DNA of 64,000 nt from Rhabdochlamydiaceae bacterium (GCA_019745395.1 JAIETG010000006.1:1-64000), one strand, 5' to 3'. Positions 28,117 through 36,528 are shown, counted from the stretch's first letter. Notes: generated from the letters alone by a model not told the origin. A program made the numbers and translations.

Positions 28117-28587
28117 TTGAAAATTTTAATTTTAATCAATTTAGGTAAAAACAATGAGTTTAAATGCTTTTACGATTTTTATTTTTTATACAGTTATCTT
28201 TTCCCCAAAAAAAATCCCGATCTACCGATCATAAGACAAAAATTTCACATCCAAGAAATTACGACAAGCGAAGAGAAATCAAATTTAATTCAAATAGCAA
28301 ACTGCTGGAATGTTATAGCTAGGACGGAGCAACTTAGTGCTACAAATCCTCTAGATAAAAAAAACTTCACTCTCTTGCCTCAATCGCACGCACACGTTCT
28401 TATAAAATAGAAAATTTGTCTGAAAAAAATAGAATTTTTATTTGTAGCGATCAAGAAAAGCAAATCCAATCAGAGAGGCTGGAACGGCTCTTATTTATAC
28501 AAAACTAGGCTTTGAATTGAGAGATATCTCTGGAATAACTCAAATGCATATTTCCTCACATAAAATTGCTTTTCTATTATCCTAGGA
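28117..28587 (+). pseudogene. Decayed GNAT-like gene remnant
   Basis: A 97-codon frame begins at a TTG (28117) and stops at 28410. After a break another frame runs into 28585-28587 and reads AGTALIYTKLGFELRDISG. This last stretch looks like the acetyl-CoA-binding and beta-5/6 end of a GNAT acetyltransferase (compare SGTALLYF and FYMKMGFTILRD in the intact GNAT at 36559-37284). It has an apparent internal deletion between GTAL and YTKLGFE. There is no SD and no single frame. The link between the two segments is inferred. Confidence 0.35.
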
Positions 28588-28608
28588 TGTTCACTAATCA
28601 GAATATAC

Positions 28609-29490
28609 TTATAAAGAAGAAGCGAGGGGTCTAAAAAAAGAACGCATTTCTTCTTCAATACGCAAACACGTGTTTTTTTGAGGAACAGTCAAGGGCAACC
28701 TAAAAATTGGAGCGCAGTATCCTTGAAGGCTCATAGCATATTTAATGCACTGAGGATTCGTTTCTAGGCCCATTACCAGACAAAGAGGTTCTAGCTGTTT
28801 ATAATAAGCTCTTGCTTTTTCATGATCTCCTGCTAAAGAGGCTTGCACCATTTGATTCCACTGAAAGGGCACTAAATTACCTAATACAGAAATCACACCT
28901 TCTGCCCCTTTTTCTATCAAAGGAAGCGTACAAGGATCATCTCCCGCAAAAAGAAGTGTATTAGATAGTTTCTTCACTTCTAAAGGCATTTCAAGACTTC
29001 CTGAACAATCTTTAAGCGCAATAACAGAGGGAAGAGAACAGATTTGAGCCAGCTCCGGAACAGAAAGACGAACGCCTGTCCTTCCTGGATGATAATAGAC
29101 AACCATAGGAAGATTACAACGAGAAATTGCTTCAAAATGCGCTAAGCAACCTTCAAACATCGGTTTATTGTAGTAAGGAAAAACAACTAGACAGACATCG
29201 GCTCCCAACTCTTTTGCTCGCAAAGTTTTTTGCACGGAAACTTTTGTGTTGTTACTACCAACTCCTGCAATAATTGGAATCCGTCCCTTAACTTCTTGAA
29301 CAGCAGCTTCAATTAAAATTTCAAGTTCTTCGCTAGAAAGGGTAGAAGCTTCTCCCGTGGTTCCCCCGATTGTAAGACCTGTTGTTCCTTGCTCCATTTG
29401 CTCATGGACTAAACGTCTAAAGCTCTTTACATCCAAATCCCCATTTTCTAAAAAGGGAGTAATCAGTGCAACGATAGATCCGTGGATCAT
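28609..29490 (-). CDS. dapA: 4-hydroxy-tetrahydrodipicolinate synthase
   Basis: DapA condenses pyruvate and aspartate semialdehyde in the lysine/meso-diaminopimelate branch that feeds chlamydial peptidoglycan. The 293-aa TIM barrel shows GGTTGE (about 42-47), YYHPGRTG with the catalytic Tyr133, and IALKD with the Schiff-base Lys160, at the E. coli-like positions. The usual YNVPGRT is YYHPGRT here, a modest variant. SD AGAAGGA precedes the ATG. It lies 15 bases downstream of an MFS gene and is probably co-transcribed with it. Other dap genes are not in the window. Confidence 0.93.
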   Translation of the reverse strand: MIHGSIVALITPFLENGDLDVKSFRRLVHEQMEQGTTGLTIGGTTGEASTLSSEELEILIEAAVQEVKGRIPIIAGVGSNNTKVSVQKTLRAKELGADVCLVVFPYYNKPMFEGCLAHFEAISRCNLPMVVYYHPGRTGVRLSVPELAQICSLPSVIALKDCSGSLEMPLEVKKLSNTLLFAGDDPCTLPLIEKGAEGVISVLGNLVPFQWNQMVQASLAGDHEKARAYYKQLEPLCLVMGLETNPQCIKYAMSLQGYCAPIFRLPLTVPQKNTCLRIEEEMRSFFRPLASSL

Positions 29491-29505
29491 AGGACTTCCT
29501 TCTAG

Positions 29506-30750
29506 CTATTTTTGAGCAAAAGAGTCCTTGTTTTTTCCTTTAAAAGCAAACAAAAACAGGGCTGCTATTACAAACATGGCAGAGCCTACCCACATAGGAA
29601 GAAAGCTGTCGTAACTGGCAAGTATACCGCCTCCTAACCCCGTTAAAGTTTCTGCTGAAACTTGTACTGATGTCAAGATCCCTAAAGCCTGTCCCTGAAA
29701 GGAAGGAGGGGCTGCCTCAGAAACGAGCACGGAAGAATAGGTCATCACAACAGCTAGACATGCATTGACTGGAAGCGTCGTGAAAAAAAAGCTCCAAGAA
29801 GCATTTGGAATAAAGATTAAAGCAATGGAAAGAGCTAGCCCCACAGAAAATACAGCGACCGCTTTTTCTGGAGACAATTTTTTTGCAATAGGCTTTAAAA
29901 ATAAAAAAGCAGCTATAGCAAAAGCAATAGATCCATAAGCAATTATGTAACCGAGTTGACTAGAAGAAAAAGAAAAAACTTCTTTCAGATATACGGGAAA
30001 AAATCGAAAATATGCAAAATAGCCTAAGGCCAAGAAAAAATTTACCAGATAAAATTTAGCTAATGTTTTCTGATGAATACCTTTAGTCAAATTTTTCCAA
30101 TAACCCAATTTCTTTTCCAATAGCTGCTCTTTTCTTGTCTCTTCTGAAAAATAAAAAATAATCACCACTGCTACGGACGTTAAAATTGCCCCTACCCAAA
30201 AAGGAGTCGCAAAATTAAACCAAGAACTGATAGATCTATCTGAAAGAACTCCTCCTAAAATGGGGCCTACAATAAACGCTAAACAGATAAATAGATTTAT
30301 CCAACCAAAGTACACTGTTTTTTTCTCTACGTCATCCGAAGCTAAATCAGCAATAACAGATTGAGCAATAGCCACATTTCCTTCACAAAGACCACAGAAA
30401 AAAAGCCCCATAAACATGGCTGTTATACAAGAAGATTGTACAGCAAAAGCAGTACCCACATACCCGAGCAAGCATCCAATTAAAGAAAGGATAATGACTT
30501 TTTTTCTTCCCCATCTGTCTGAACATTTTCCTAAAATCGGAGATCCTATCAACTGTCCAGCAGGATATGCAGACATGATAAGCCCTAATAAAAAAGTCTT
30601 CAATTCTTGTGAGTATGAAATAGGAAGAACACTAGATCCTTTTCCTAAAAACATTTCTGGAAAAATAGGAAGGGGCATAGAAAATCCTACAAAACCAAAA
30701 AAAACAACGACAGCGTAGGGAAGAACTTTTTTGAAACCAGATATGTGCAT
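29506..30750 (-). CDS. MFS transporter
   Basis: The 414-aa protein has twelve predicted transmembrane segments. The loop 2-3 motif GKCSDRWGRKKVI is the MFS signature (GxxxDRxGRRx), and PILGGVLSDRSI is a later-helix motif. It is most like the tetracycline/multidrug or metabolite-carrier branch of the superfamily, but the substrate cannot be read. Close downstream dapA (15-base gap) suggests one transcript. A strong hairpin with a T-run sits immediately upstream of the start, so its translation or transcription may be limited. The ATG at 30750 has only a weak SD (AAGAGA), which is part of that hairpin. Confidence 0.8.
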   Translation of the reverse strand: MHISGFKKVLPYAVVVFFGFVGFSMPLPIFPEMFLGKGSSVLPISYSQELKTFLLGLIMSAYPAGQLIGSPILGKCSDRWGRKKVIILSLIGCLLGYVGTAFAVQSSCITAMFMGLFFCGLCEGNVAIAQSVIADLASDDVEKKTVYFGWINLFICLAFIVGPILGGVLSDRSISSWFNFATPFWVGAILTSVAVVIIFYFSEETRKEQLLEKKLGYWKNLTKGIHQKTLAKFYLVNFFLALGYFAYFRFFPVYLKEVFSFSSSQLGYIIAYGSIAFAIAAFLFLKPIAKKLSPEKAVAVFSVGLALSIALIFIPNASWSFFFTTLPVNACLAVVMTYSSVLVSEAAPPSFQGQALGILTSVQVSAETLTGLGGGILASYDSFLPMWVGSAMFVIAALFLFAFKGKNKDSFAQK

Positions 30751-30753
30751 AAA

Positions 30754-30776
30754 AAAATCTCTTGTTAAGAGATTTT
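30754..30776 (-). terminator. Hairpin with T-run abutting the MFS start codon
   Basis: On the minus strand AAAATCTCTT and AAGAGATTTT pair (10 bp, 3-base loop), followed by more T residues and then the MFS ATG. It looks like a terminator for the upstream chaperone-like gene. Because it contains the AAGAGA SD-like bases it could also block ribosome access. Confidence 0.55.
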
Positions 30777-30808
30777 ATTCTATCAAAGATGCACTATTTT
30801 TTCTGCTT

Positions 30809-31204
30809 TTAGATAAAACGAGAAATAGCGGATTCGCCTTCTTCGTTGTCTTGGAAAATTTCTTTCCACTCGGAGGCTATATTGGCAAAATCTTGTATTA
30901 AATATTTAAAAGGAAGGTATCTTTTGAAAGAAGAAATTTCTTGAACTAGATAGAGACTGTCCGTTTCCGGATCCACTTTCAAATAGGCCCCCTTTTCTTG
31001 CCATTTCCATGACTGAGCCCCTGTATAAAGACCTAAAGATCGTCCTAATTTTTTATTAGAACATCCTAAAATTTTTGTAGATAAGCTCCAGTGTTCTATT
31101 TGAGAGGAAGTCTCAATGAAAATTATACTTCCCTGAATAACCACTTTAGCTTTTCTTTGATTTTCAATTTGATTCAAGAAGAGTAAAAAAGCATTATATT
31201 CCAT
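30809..31204 (-). CDS. Putative type III secretion chaperone (CesT/Tir-chaperone-like)
   Basis: The small 131-aa protein ends with YLKVDPETDSLYLVQEI, a hydrophobic-acidic linker, then FKYLIQDFANIASEWKEIF. The pattern of a strand pair around 'DPETGxLyL' followed by a C-terminal helix with FxxxAxxW is that of class I type III chaperones of the CesT family, which dimerise and hold effectors. It has no signal or membrane segment. It is monocistronic or leads into the MFS gene behind a hairpin. No obvious effector is adjacent. Assignment is by pattern memory only. Confidence 0.45.
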   Translation of the reverse strand: MEYNAFLLFLNQIENQRKAKVVIQGSIIFIETSSQIEHWSLSTKILGCSNKKLGRSLGLYTGAQSWKWQEKGAYLKVDPETDSLYLVQEISSFKRYLPFKYLIQDFANIASEWKEIFQDNEEGESAISRFI

Positions 31205-31290
31205 CTAGAGATTCCGCCGAATGTAATTAATGATCTCGCAATTATAACAAAAGAGACATTAAGTTAACACGGGGCATTATTATTTTAACG

Positions 31291-32244
31291 TCAAGTAATT
31301 ACATCTCCCCAATTCAACTTTTTAATCTCTCTATACTTTTCTTTGTCTCGCTTAGATACAATACATTGATTCAAACCCTCTTTTTGACATAGAGAAAGTT
31401 TGATGTGACCCGATCCTTGCATCGGATGTCGAAGAATTCTTGATGAATACGAAGGACAACTTTCTTTTCCAATTACGAGATAACAAAATTTTTCATCTTC
31501 ATATCCTAGTTCCGCTGATTTTAATTTTCTATGCAAAGAACTTCTAGATACTCTCACAGAAAAATGGCACCAATCTTGTCCCACAAGAGGGCAACTATTG
31601 CCATGAGGACAAGGGGCCCATAAAACTCCTCCCATTTCAAGTAACATGGAGCGAAGCTTCATCATACGGGCATATCCTACAGGAGTACCAGGTTCGATAA
31701 TAACAAGAGCTTTTTCAGTAGCCTTCCAAAGCTTTGGTAAAAATACCTTCCAAGAATGCTCCGGGACTTCGCCAATAGAATAGGAAAGAATCGTAAGATC
31801 ATGAGATTCGATATCTCCAAGACGACTCATATCTTCACATTTCCATATAGCTTGCTTTACAGCATCAAGCGACGAGAAAGAGGCAATCTCTTTTCCTATC
31901 CGAAGAAAGTCTACATCTCTTTCTATCAGTGTTGCTTTCGTGAGCGTATCAAACACTTGAGAAGCTGCCCATAAGCCAGCTCCTGGCCCTGCTCCCACAT
32001 CCAAAAGAGATTGAAACGTAAGATCGGACCTTCGGGCTCGCAGCTCTTGACATACTCGAACAGAAGTTGCAAACGTCGCAGGAAGACGCGTTAGTAGATA
32101 AACCCATCGTTCTTCTTGCGTCTGTAAAAAAGTTCCACTTCCCTTGCGATATCTGTCAGAAATTCTTTCAAAAGCTTTAGTAAGAGAGTTGAGCTTATAC
32201 GAAGAGAGTATTTTTTCTTCTAAAGAGCGTAAAACGTCTTCCAT
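31291..32244 (-). CDS. Rsm22-like small-ribosomal-subunit methyltransferase-family protein
   Basis: The 317-aa protein has a SAM-binding motif I LLDVGAGPGAGLWA (about residues 77-90) and IIEPGTPVGYARMM. A cysteine-rich block CPHGNSCPLVGQDWCHF is followed by RVSRSSLHRKLKSAELGYEDEKF. This cysteine motif plus the HR..K...EDEKF tail is characteristic of Rsm22/METTL17 proteins, which act in assembly of the small ribosomal subunit and can bind an Fe-S cluster or zinc through these cysteines. Length is a little short for the family. The gene stands alone with its own ATG at 32244. Confidence 0.75.
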   Translation of the reverse strand: MEDVLRSLEEKILSSYKLNSLTKAFERISDRYRKGSGTFLQTQEERWVYLLTRLPATFATSVRVCQELRARRSDLTFQSLLDVGAGPGAGLWAASQVFDTLTKATLIERDVDFLRIGKEIASFSSLDAVKQAIWKCEDMSRLGDIESHDLTILSYSIGEVPEHSWKVFLPKLWKATEKALVIIEPGTPVGYARMMKLRSMLLEMGGVLWAPCPHGNSCPLVGQDWCHFSVRVSRSSLHRKLKSAELGYEDEKFCYLVIGKESCPSYSSRILRHPMQGSGHIKLSLCQKEGLNQCIVSKRDKEKYREIKKLNWGDVIT

Positions 32245-32336
32245 TATCTATTCCTAAAAAAAATGAAAATAGTACACGATGATCTATTAAAACACGTCTT
32301 AAAAAAGAAGTTATTTACACTCTTCTAATCTTTAGC

Positions 32337-32999
32337 TTATGTATGCCAATTGATCGGCGTCTGTCCCGTTTGTTCTAAAAATGTATTTGCTTTAGAAAAG
32401 TGACGACACCCCAAAAATCCTTTAGCAGAATAAGGAGATGGATGAGCGGCACTCAGTACTAAATGATGATTTCGGACAGAAAGAACCTTTTCTCCTTTTT
32501 CTTGAGCAGATTTCCCCCATAACAAAAACACTATTGGAGTATCTTTTTGTGCAAGAGCCTCGACCACAGCATCAGTAAATCGCTCCCACCCTCTTCCAAA
32601 ATGAGATTTAGGCTCTGCTTTGCGAACTGTTAGTGTAGCATTAAGTAGAAATACTCCTTGCTTTGCCCAAGCGCTCAAACAACCAGTTTCAGGTATAGGA
32701 ACTTGCAAATCTGATTGCAGCTCTTTAAAGATGTTTTTTAAAGAAGGGGGCATCTTGATGCCTTTTTGCACACTAAAGCTAAGTCCATGAGCTTGCCCAT
32801 CTCCATGATAAGGATCTTGCCCTACAATGACTACTTTAACTGCATCAAAAGGTGTATGTAAAAAAGCCTGGAATACATCCTCTTCACGAGGATAGATAAT
32901 TTTACCCGCATTTTTTTCTTCTTGTAAAAACTGATTAAGCTCTTCCATATAAGGATCTGTAATCTCTTTTTCTAAGCGAGTTCTCCAAGATATGTCCAT
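32337..32999 (-). CDS. ung: Uracil-DNA glycosylase (family 1)
   Basis: Ung removes uracil from DNA to start base-excision repair. The 220-aa protein has the catalytic water-activating motif GQDPYH (Asp about 62), LLNATLTVRKAEPKSH and the C-terminal HPSPYSA motif with its catalytic His. It is complete. An in-frame GTG at 33005 is better spaced from the SD AAGGAG (about seven bases) than the ATG at 32999 (about thirteen), so the true start may be the GTG. That SD lies inside the 3' end of the upstream hydrolase gene, implying a two-gene operon. Confidence 0.95.
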   Translation of the reverse strand: MDISWRTRLEKEITDPYMEELNQFLQEEKNAGKIIYPREEDVFQAFLHTPFDAVKVVIVGQDPYHGDGQAHGLSFSVQKGIKMPPSLKNIFKELQSDLQVPIPETGCLSAWAKQGVFLLNATLTVRKAEPKSHFGRGWERFTDAVVEALAQKDTPIVFLLWGKSAQEKGEKVLSVRNHHLVLSAAHPSPYSAKGFLGCRHFSKANTFLEQTGQTPINWHT

Positions 33000-33009
33000 T
33001 TTCACAAAA

Positions 33010-34227
33010 TTACTCCTTTCCAAATAGTTCTTTCCAGGAGTAGGTATCGTATCTTTGCATAGAAGCTGGTTCTTTTCCTTTTGCATGAGCAATGCTCACT
33101 TTAAGCGCATTTGTCTCAAAAATTGCATTGTGAAGATTTGTATCGCAAGTAACAGGTGGCTTTATCAAATTTTGCATGCTCTCAAGATCTATATTCCCAG
33201 CTTTCTCCATAAAACGAGTAAAAAGAACAGGGTATCTTTCAGGATGAGGATATCCCGTCATAAGCAAAGAATTCTTAGGCTGTTCAAAAAAAAGCCCACC
33301 TATCTGCTCTTTATAATCATACAGGACAGTTAGTCCATCAAATGTTTTTAAAGTATAAGGAGAAAGCACTATTTTTTCTTTCGCTCCAACCCCTGGATTT
33401 TGAATCAACGAATAAGAGTTTCCGGGAGCAATCCAGTCTGCATGCTCAGGTGTCGCATAAAGAGAGGCCGCCACACCACTTTTTCCATCTGCGATAAGAT
33501 AGTAATATTCACAAGTACGCTTTGTCTCAGAAAAAATAGCTTTTGCCTCTTCTAATGTTGATGCTTTCTCAAGAACATTTCGCATGAGAAAGGACATAGG
33601 AAATCCTTCCCATTTTCCATACCCCAACCCTCCGATTTCGCCAAGTGATATCTTTTCTTCGTTCATGCCAGTAATGACACCGATAAATCCTGCATAAGAC
33701 ACATGTAAAAAAGAATGGGCATCTGTTGGTTCAACCACCATAAGAACGCTTGCTTTTTCAAGACCTTGTCCAACCCTATAATCAAGAACTCTTGTATGAT
33801 AAAGACTCCCATTAGCTGTCGATTCTGGAAGGGCTACGATTCCAGAACAATGAAACATCTCCGGAAAAAGATTGAGAAGCTGGATTTTTTCTAGAGCGAT
33901 CTTGCTACCCTCTGCAAGGCCTTTCATTTCCTCTAAATACGTTTGAGGAACATGTTGTAATACGATAGGCATCACCTCTTGAAAAGCCTTGAATCGCTCT
34001 TCTACGAGACCTCCTTTCTTACCATCAATGAACTGAGCAACGATTTGCTTGATCATTGGACCTAATAAAGCCCCATGCTGATATCCCATTTCATAAGGAG
34101 AGCCTTTTACGTGCAAAATAAGCTGCTCTTGTTTCTTCTCTAGAAAACCCCTTCCCTCTTTTTGAAGAACTTCAGCTGATAAATAAGAGGTAAAAAAGAT
34201 AGCGATCAAAAGAGTTAATTTTCTCAT
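33010..34227 (-). CDS. Exported C45-type acyltransferase/hydrolase (phospholipase B-like)
   Basis: The 405-aa product starts with a clear signal peptide (MRKLTLLIAIFFTSYLSA). KGSPYEMGYQHGALLG, LLNLFPEMFHCSGIVA, TRVLDY and GEIGGLGYG are the order of motifs in C45 acyl-CoA:6-aminopenicillanate acyltransferase-like and phospholipase B-like N-terminal nucleophile hydrolases. The Cys of FHCSG would be the self-cleaved nucleophile. Its natural substrate may be an amide or lipid in the periplasm or outside the cell. The ATG at 34227 has GGAA at good spacing and leads directly into the signal peptide, so it is preferred to the ATG at 34239. It is followed by ung with a short overlap of signals. Confidence 0.7.
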   Translation of the reverse strand: MRKLTLLIAIFFTSYLSAEVLQKEGRGFLEKKQEQLILHVKGSPYEMGYQHGALLGPMIKQIVAQFIDGKKGGLVEERFKAFQEVMPIVLQHVPQTYLEEMKGLAEGSKIALEKIQLLNLFPEMFHCSGIVALPESTANGSLYHTRVLDYRVGQGLEKASVLMVVEPTDAHSFLHVSYAGFIGVITGMNEEKISLGEIGGLGYGKWEGFPMSFLMRNVLEKASTLEEAKAIFSETKRTCEYYYLIADGKSGVAASLYATPEHADWIAPGNSYSLIQNPGVGAKEKIVLSPYTLKTFDGLTVLYDYKEQIGGLFFEQPKNSLLMTGYPHPERYPVLFTRFMEKAGNIDLESMQNLIKPPVTCDTNLHNAIFETNALKVSIAHAKGKEPASMQRYDTYSWKELFGKE

Positions 34228-34308
34228 AAGAATTTCCATAGGCTTAATTTTGAAGAAAATAAAGCTTATCTTAGCTTAGAAATAACAATCAAGAACATGG
34301 ATTTTCCA

Positions 34309-34338
34309 TTGACAAAAACCCTGAAAAAAAACTACGAT
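34309..34338 (+). promoter_or_regulatory. Strong sigma-70-type promoter for the 85-aa gene
   Basis: TTGACA (34309-34314), an 18-base spacer and TACGAT (34333-34338) make a good sigma-66/70 match 31 bases upstream of the ATG at 34370. Confidence 0.55.
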
Positions 34339-34369
34339 TTTCCTTTCTCATAAGCATAGGGCACACTTC

Positions 34370-34627
34370 ATGAAAGATCTTATCGACAACAATTTGGTCC
34401 GCTTTAAAAATATCTTGAAAAAGAAGGAAGCAATTTATGCTAACTTCAAAGTAACTGGAGTTCGGGCTGGAGTACAATTTTCTGCTTCTATTTCTGTAGA
34501 TATTGCTGCTGCTGAAGTGCATGCCGGTGATGTTTTAGAAAAAATTATTGAAGAATGTGCAAGAATTGGCGTTCAAGAATTCAAGAAAGCCGATTTTCAA
34601 TTCGAAGGCGTAACTGCTTCTTTATAG
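34370..34627 (+). CDS. Conserved-looking small protein of unknown function
   Basis: The 85-aa protein has a helix-strand-helix-strand pattern. A basic start (KNILKKKEAIY) is followed by VTGVRAGVQFSASISVDIA and EKIIEECARIGVQEFKK. It has no signal or membrane segment. I do not recognise a family. Codon use and composition look like the neighbouring genes, the promoter is good, and a tRNA follows directly. It is probably a real, well-expressed small gene. The function is unknown. Confidence 0.6.
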   Translation: MKDLIDNNLVRFKNILKKKEAIYANFKVTGVRAGVQFSASISVDIAAAEVHAGDVLEKIIEECARIGVQEFKKADFQFEGVTASL

Positions 34628-34634
34628 TCTATAT

Positions 34635-34709
34635 CTGGGTGTAGCGCAGCTTGGCTAGCGCGCTTGCATGGGGTGCAAGAGGTCGGAGGTTCGAATCCTC
34701 TCACTCAGA
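34635..34709 (+). tRNA. tRNA-Pro (anticodon GGG)
   Basis: Acceptor CTGGGTG (34635-34641) pairs with CACTCAG (34702-34708), with discriminator A at 34709. The D-arm GCGCAGCTTGGCTAGCGC is regular. The anticodon stem is CTTGC/GCAAG with loop ATGGGGT, giving GGG for CCC/CCU. The T-arm GAGGTTCGAATCCTC is canonical. CCA is not encoded. It stands seven bases after the 85-aa gene and may be on the same transcript. Confidence 0.92.
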
Positions 34710-34952
34710 TTCTTTTTTCAGAGCAAGCGAAACTTCCCTTCAAAATATTTCCACTTTTACGCCACAAATTACTCTAGATCTTGAACGATTAAATTGCGGA
34801 ATCTTATCTGCCCCTTTCCTTTACAGTTCCTAAATAAAATAAAAAACTGTCTTTGCAATATCCTTCCTATTCATCAATAAGATCAAAAATGTGTTATAAA
34901 ACAAAACCTTAAAGGACGAGGCATCCTCGCCCTCAACAGATGACCTTGAGTT

Positions 34953-34976
34953 AGCACCACGAAAAGAAAATCGTAA
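34953..34976 (+). repeat. Direct repeat copy 1 flanking the Nudix gene
   Basis: AGCACCACG followed by AAAAGAAAATCGTAA. The last 15 bases are identical to 35521-35535 and end exactly at the Nudix stop codon. The whole matches copy 2 (35511-35535) with a few changes. Confidence 0.6.
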
Positions 34977-35507
34977 TTATGGATTGGGCATAGATAAGTC
35001 TGTTACTCCAGCCTTCCAACTGATGTAATCTTTAAGAACTAAGGCATGATCAAACGCCAGCTCATCCCAAGGAATATCTTCTAACCTTACTAAGAAGGCT
35101 TTAGCTGCATCATCACCAGCAGTAGGTGTTTGAAAAGCTTTGGCAACGTGAGCGACTTCCACGGAGTGATGCCGGAAGTCTCTGGAGGGATCTGAATACA
35201 CATGAAATTGCTTGAGATCGTAGAGTTCAAGATGAACCTCTTCCTGCATTTCTCTACGTACAGCGATCTCAACAGTTTCTCCATATTCAACCTTGCCCCC
35301 GGGGATTGCCTTGCCAAATGGAGCTTTACCTCGTTCAATTAAGACGATGCCCTTGAATTCGTCCCCTTCATATACTTCAATGATAGCTGTCGTTGTGAGT
35401 ATAGGGGGTTTATGAGGCAGTTTCTCGAGATGATTGTTTGCATGCCCAATTAAAGGGATCAGCGCAAAGGTGAACAAAAATAGATAGCGTTTAACTGGTT
35501 TTGACAT
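34977..35507 (-). CDS. Exported Nudix hydrolase
   Basis: The 176-aa product has a typical signal peptide (MSKPVKRYLFLFTFALIPLIGHA). The Nudix fold follows, with box GKVEYGETVEIAVRREMQEEV (about 71-91). All the RE and EE residues needed for Mg2+ are present; the final EExG glycine is His. Nudix enzymes hydrolyse NDP-X compounds and are normally cytosolic, so an export signal is unusual. SD TTGGAG sits six bases before the ATG. The gene is bracketed by 24-25-base imperfect direct repeats, which suggests insertion or a collapsed tandem duplication. The substrate is unknown; ADP-ribose-like or Ap4A-like molecules are possible. Confidence 0.75.
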   Translation of the reverse strand: MSKPVKRYLFLFTFALIPLIGHANNHLEKLPHKPPILTTTAIIEVYEGDEFKGIVLIERGKAPFGKAIPGGKVEYGETVEIAVRREMQEEVHLELYDLKQFHVYSDPSRDFRHHSVEVAHVAKAFQTPTAGDDAAKAFLVRLEDIPWDELAFDHALVLKDYISWKAGVTDLSMPNP

Positions 35508-35510
35508 GAG

Positions 35511-35535
35511 AGCTCCAACAAAAAGAAAATCGTAA
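35511..35535 (+). repeat. Direct repeat copy 2 flanking the Nudix gene
   Basis: AGCTCCAACA followed by AAAAGAAAATCGTAA (15-base core identical to 34962-34976). On the minus strand this copy contains the Nudix SD. Confidence 0.6.
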
Positions 35536-35954
35536 CAACGAGGTTTTTAATGATCAAAGAAAAAAAAGGATCTTTTCTTTCCAAGGTAACAAAATTTCTC
35601 CAGCTCCTCGATTAATAGCAAATACTTAAAAATTTCGAAATGTTTTCAATCCAACAGCTACTTTTTTCAATTTTCGAAAAATCAAAAATTTCACAGATTA
35701 AACGCCATTTAATGAGATTTAGCCACTAGACAATAAATTACACGCGCACCCCTCAGATAAAAGAAATTTACCCCATTTAAAGAAGCCAAATTCCACCAAG
35801 CTTCCGTCTGTAACTTCGATGAAATCCTCTACCAACAGAAACTCGAGCCTATCGAGATTCCACTTTCGCGTTTGCTATTTTCAGTCTGCAAGCATATAAT
35901 CCATCGTTTTTTAAACATAATTTATACTTCTAAAAAATTAAATGGTTTTATCCA
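35536..35954. other. AT-rich non-coding stretch
   Basis: About 420 bases between the divergent Nudix and lipoprotein genes. It is AT-rich with no frame, RNA fold or repeat that I can support. The promoters of both genes are presumably here; a TTTATACTTC-like segment just upstream of 35955 is only suggestive. Confidence 0.4.
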
Positions 35955-36452
35955 ATGGTAAAAATGAAAAGATTAATATTAATTTTATCTTCTATCACTG
36001 TTATTTCCACCGGATGCGCCACTAAATACCAAAAACAAACTTTTTTAAGTGGGGGGTATTCTGAAATTCAAACGAACCCCGATTCTTTTATCGTCTACTT
36101 TAAAGGAAATGGATCCACCTCTAACGAAAGAACTTTAAAATACGTATTGCTTCGCGCCTCTGAGCTAACTATCCAAAATGGGTACAAGCATTTTGTTATC
36201 GTAGATACTTCAGATGAATCATCTAGCTACACCTATTCTAGTACCCGAAATACTGCTTCAGCTTCAGAAACAAGTCACAAAAAACCCCAACGTTCCAATA
36301 CACAAGTTAGAGCCGCAGGATCTTCAAATACGTACTCGGGAATGGTTGTAAAGCCAGGCATGAGAATCAAAATTAAATGTTTTCATGAAGCGCCTCAAAT
36401 TGAGGAATCCATCGATGCTGAGTTTTATTGGAATGCGAATAAACCATCATAA
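35955..36452 (+). CDS. Lipoprotein of the CC0125/CC1285 type
   Basis: The 165-aa product has a lipoprotein signal (basic start, hydrophobic core, lipobox ISTGC). Then GGYSEIQTNPDSFIVYFKGNG and a YVLLRASELTIQNGYKHFVIV segment match the small CC0125/CC1285-type lipoproteins of proteobacteria and other intracellular bacteria. The function of the family is unknown. The middle is Ser/Thr-rich linker, the C-terminus strand-rich. An ATG at 35964 is an alternative start. It would be anchored to the outer or inner membrane by its N-terminal Cys. Confidence 0.65.
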   Translation: MVKMKRLILILSSITVISTGCATKYQKQTFLSGGYSEIQTNPDSFIVYFKGNGSTSNERTLKYVLLRASELTIQNGYKHFVIVDTSDESSSYTYSSTRNTASASETSHKKPQRSNTQVRAAGSSNTYSGMVVKPGMRIKIKCFHEAPQIEESIDAEFYWNANKPS

Positions 36453-36500
36453 GATTTTTCACTAAAATTCATTTGTGGATTTTTGTAATTACAATCTGTT

Positions 36501-36528
36501 TTTTTCCAATAAAATACTGGAAAAATTT
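36501..36528. terminator. Candidate bidirectional terminator
   Basis: TTTTTCCA (36501-36508) pairs with TGGAAAAA (36518-36525) across a 9-base loop, with T residues on both strands. It lies between the convergent lipoprotein and GNAT genes. Confidence 0.45.
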
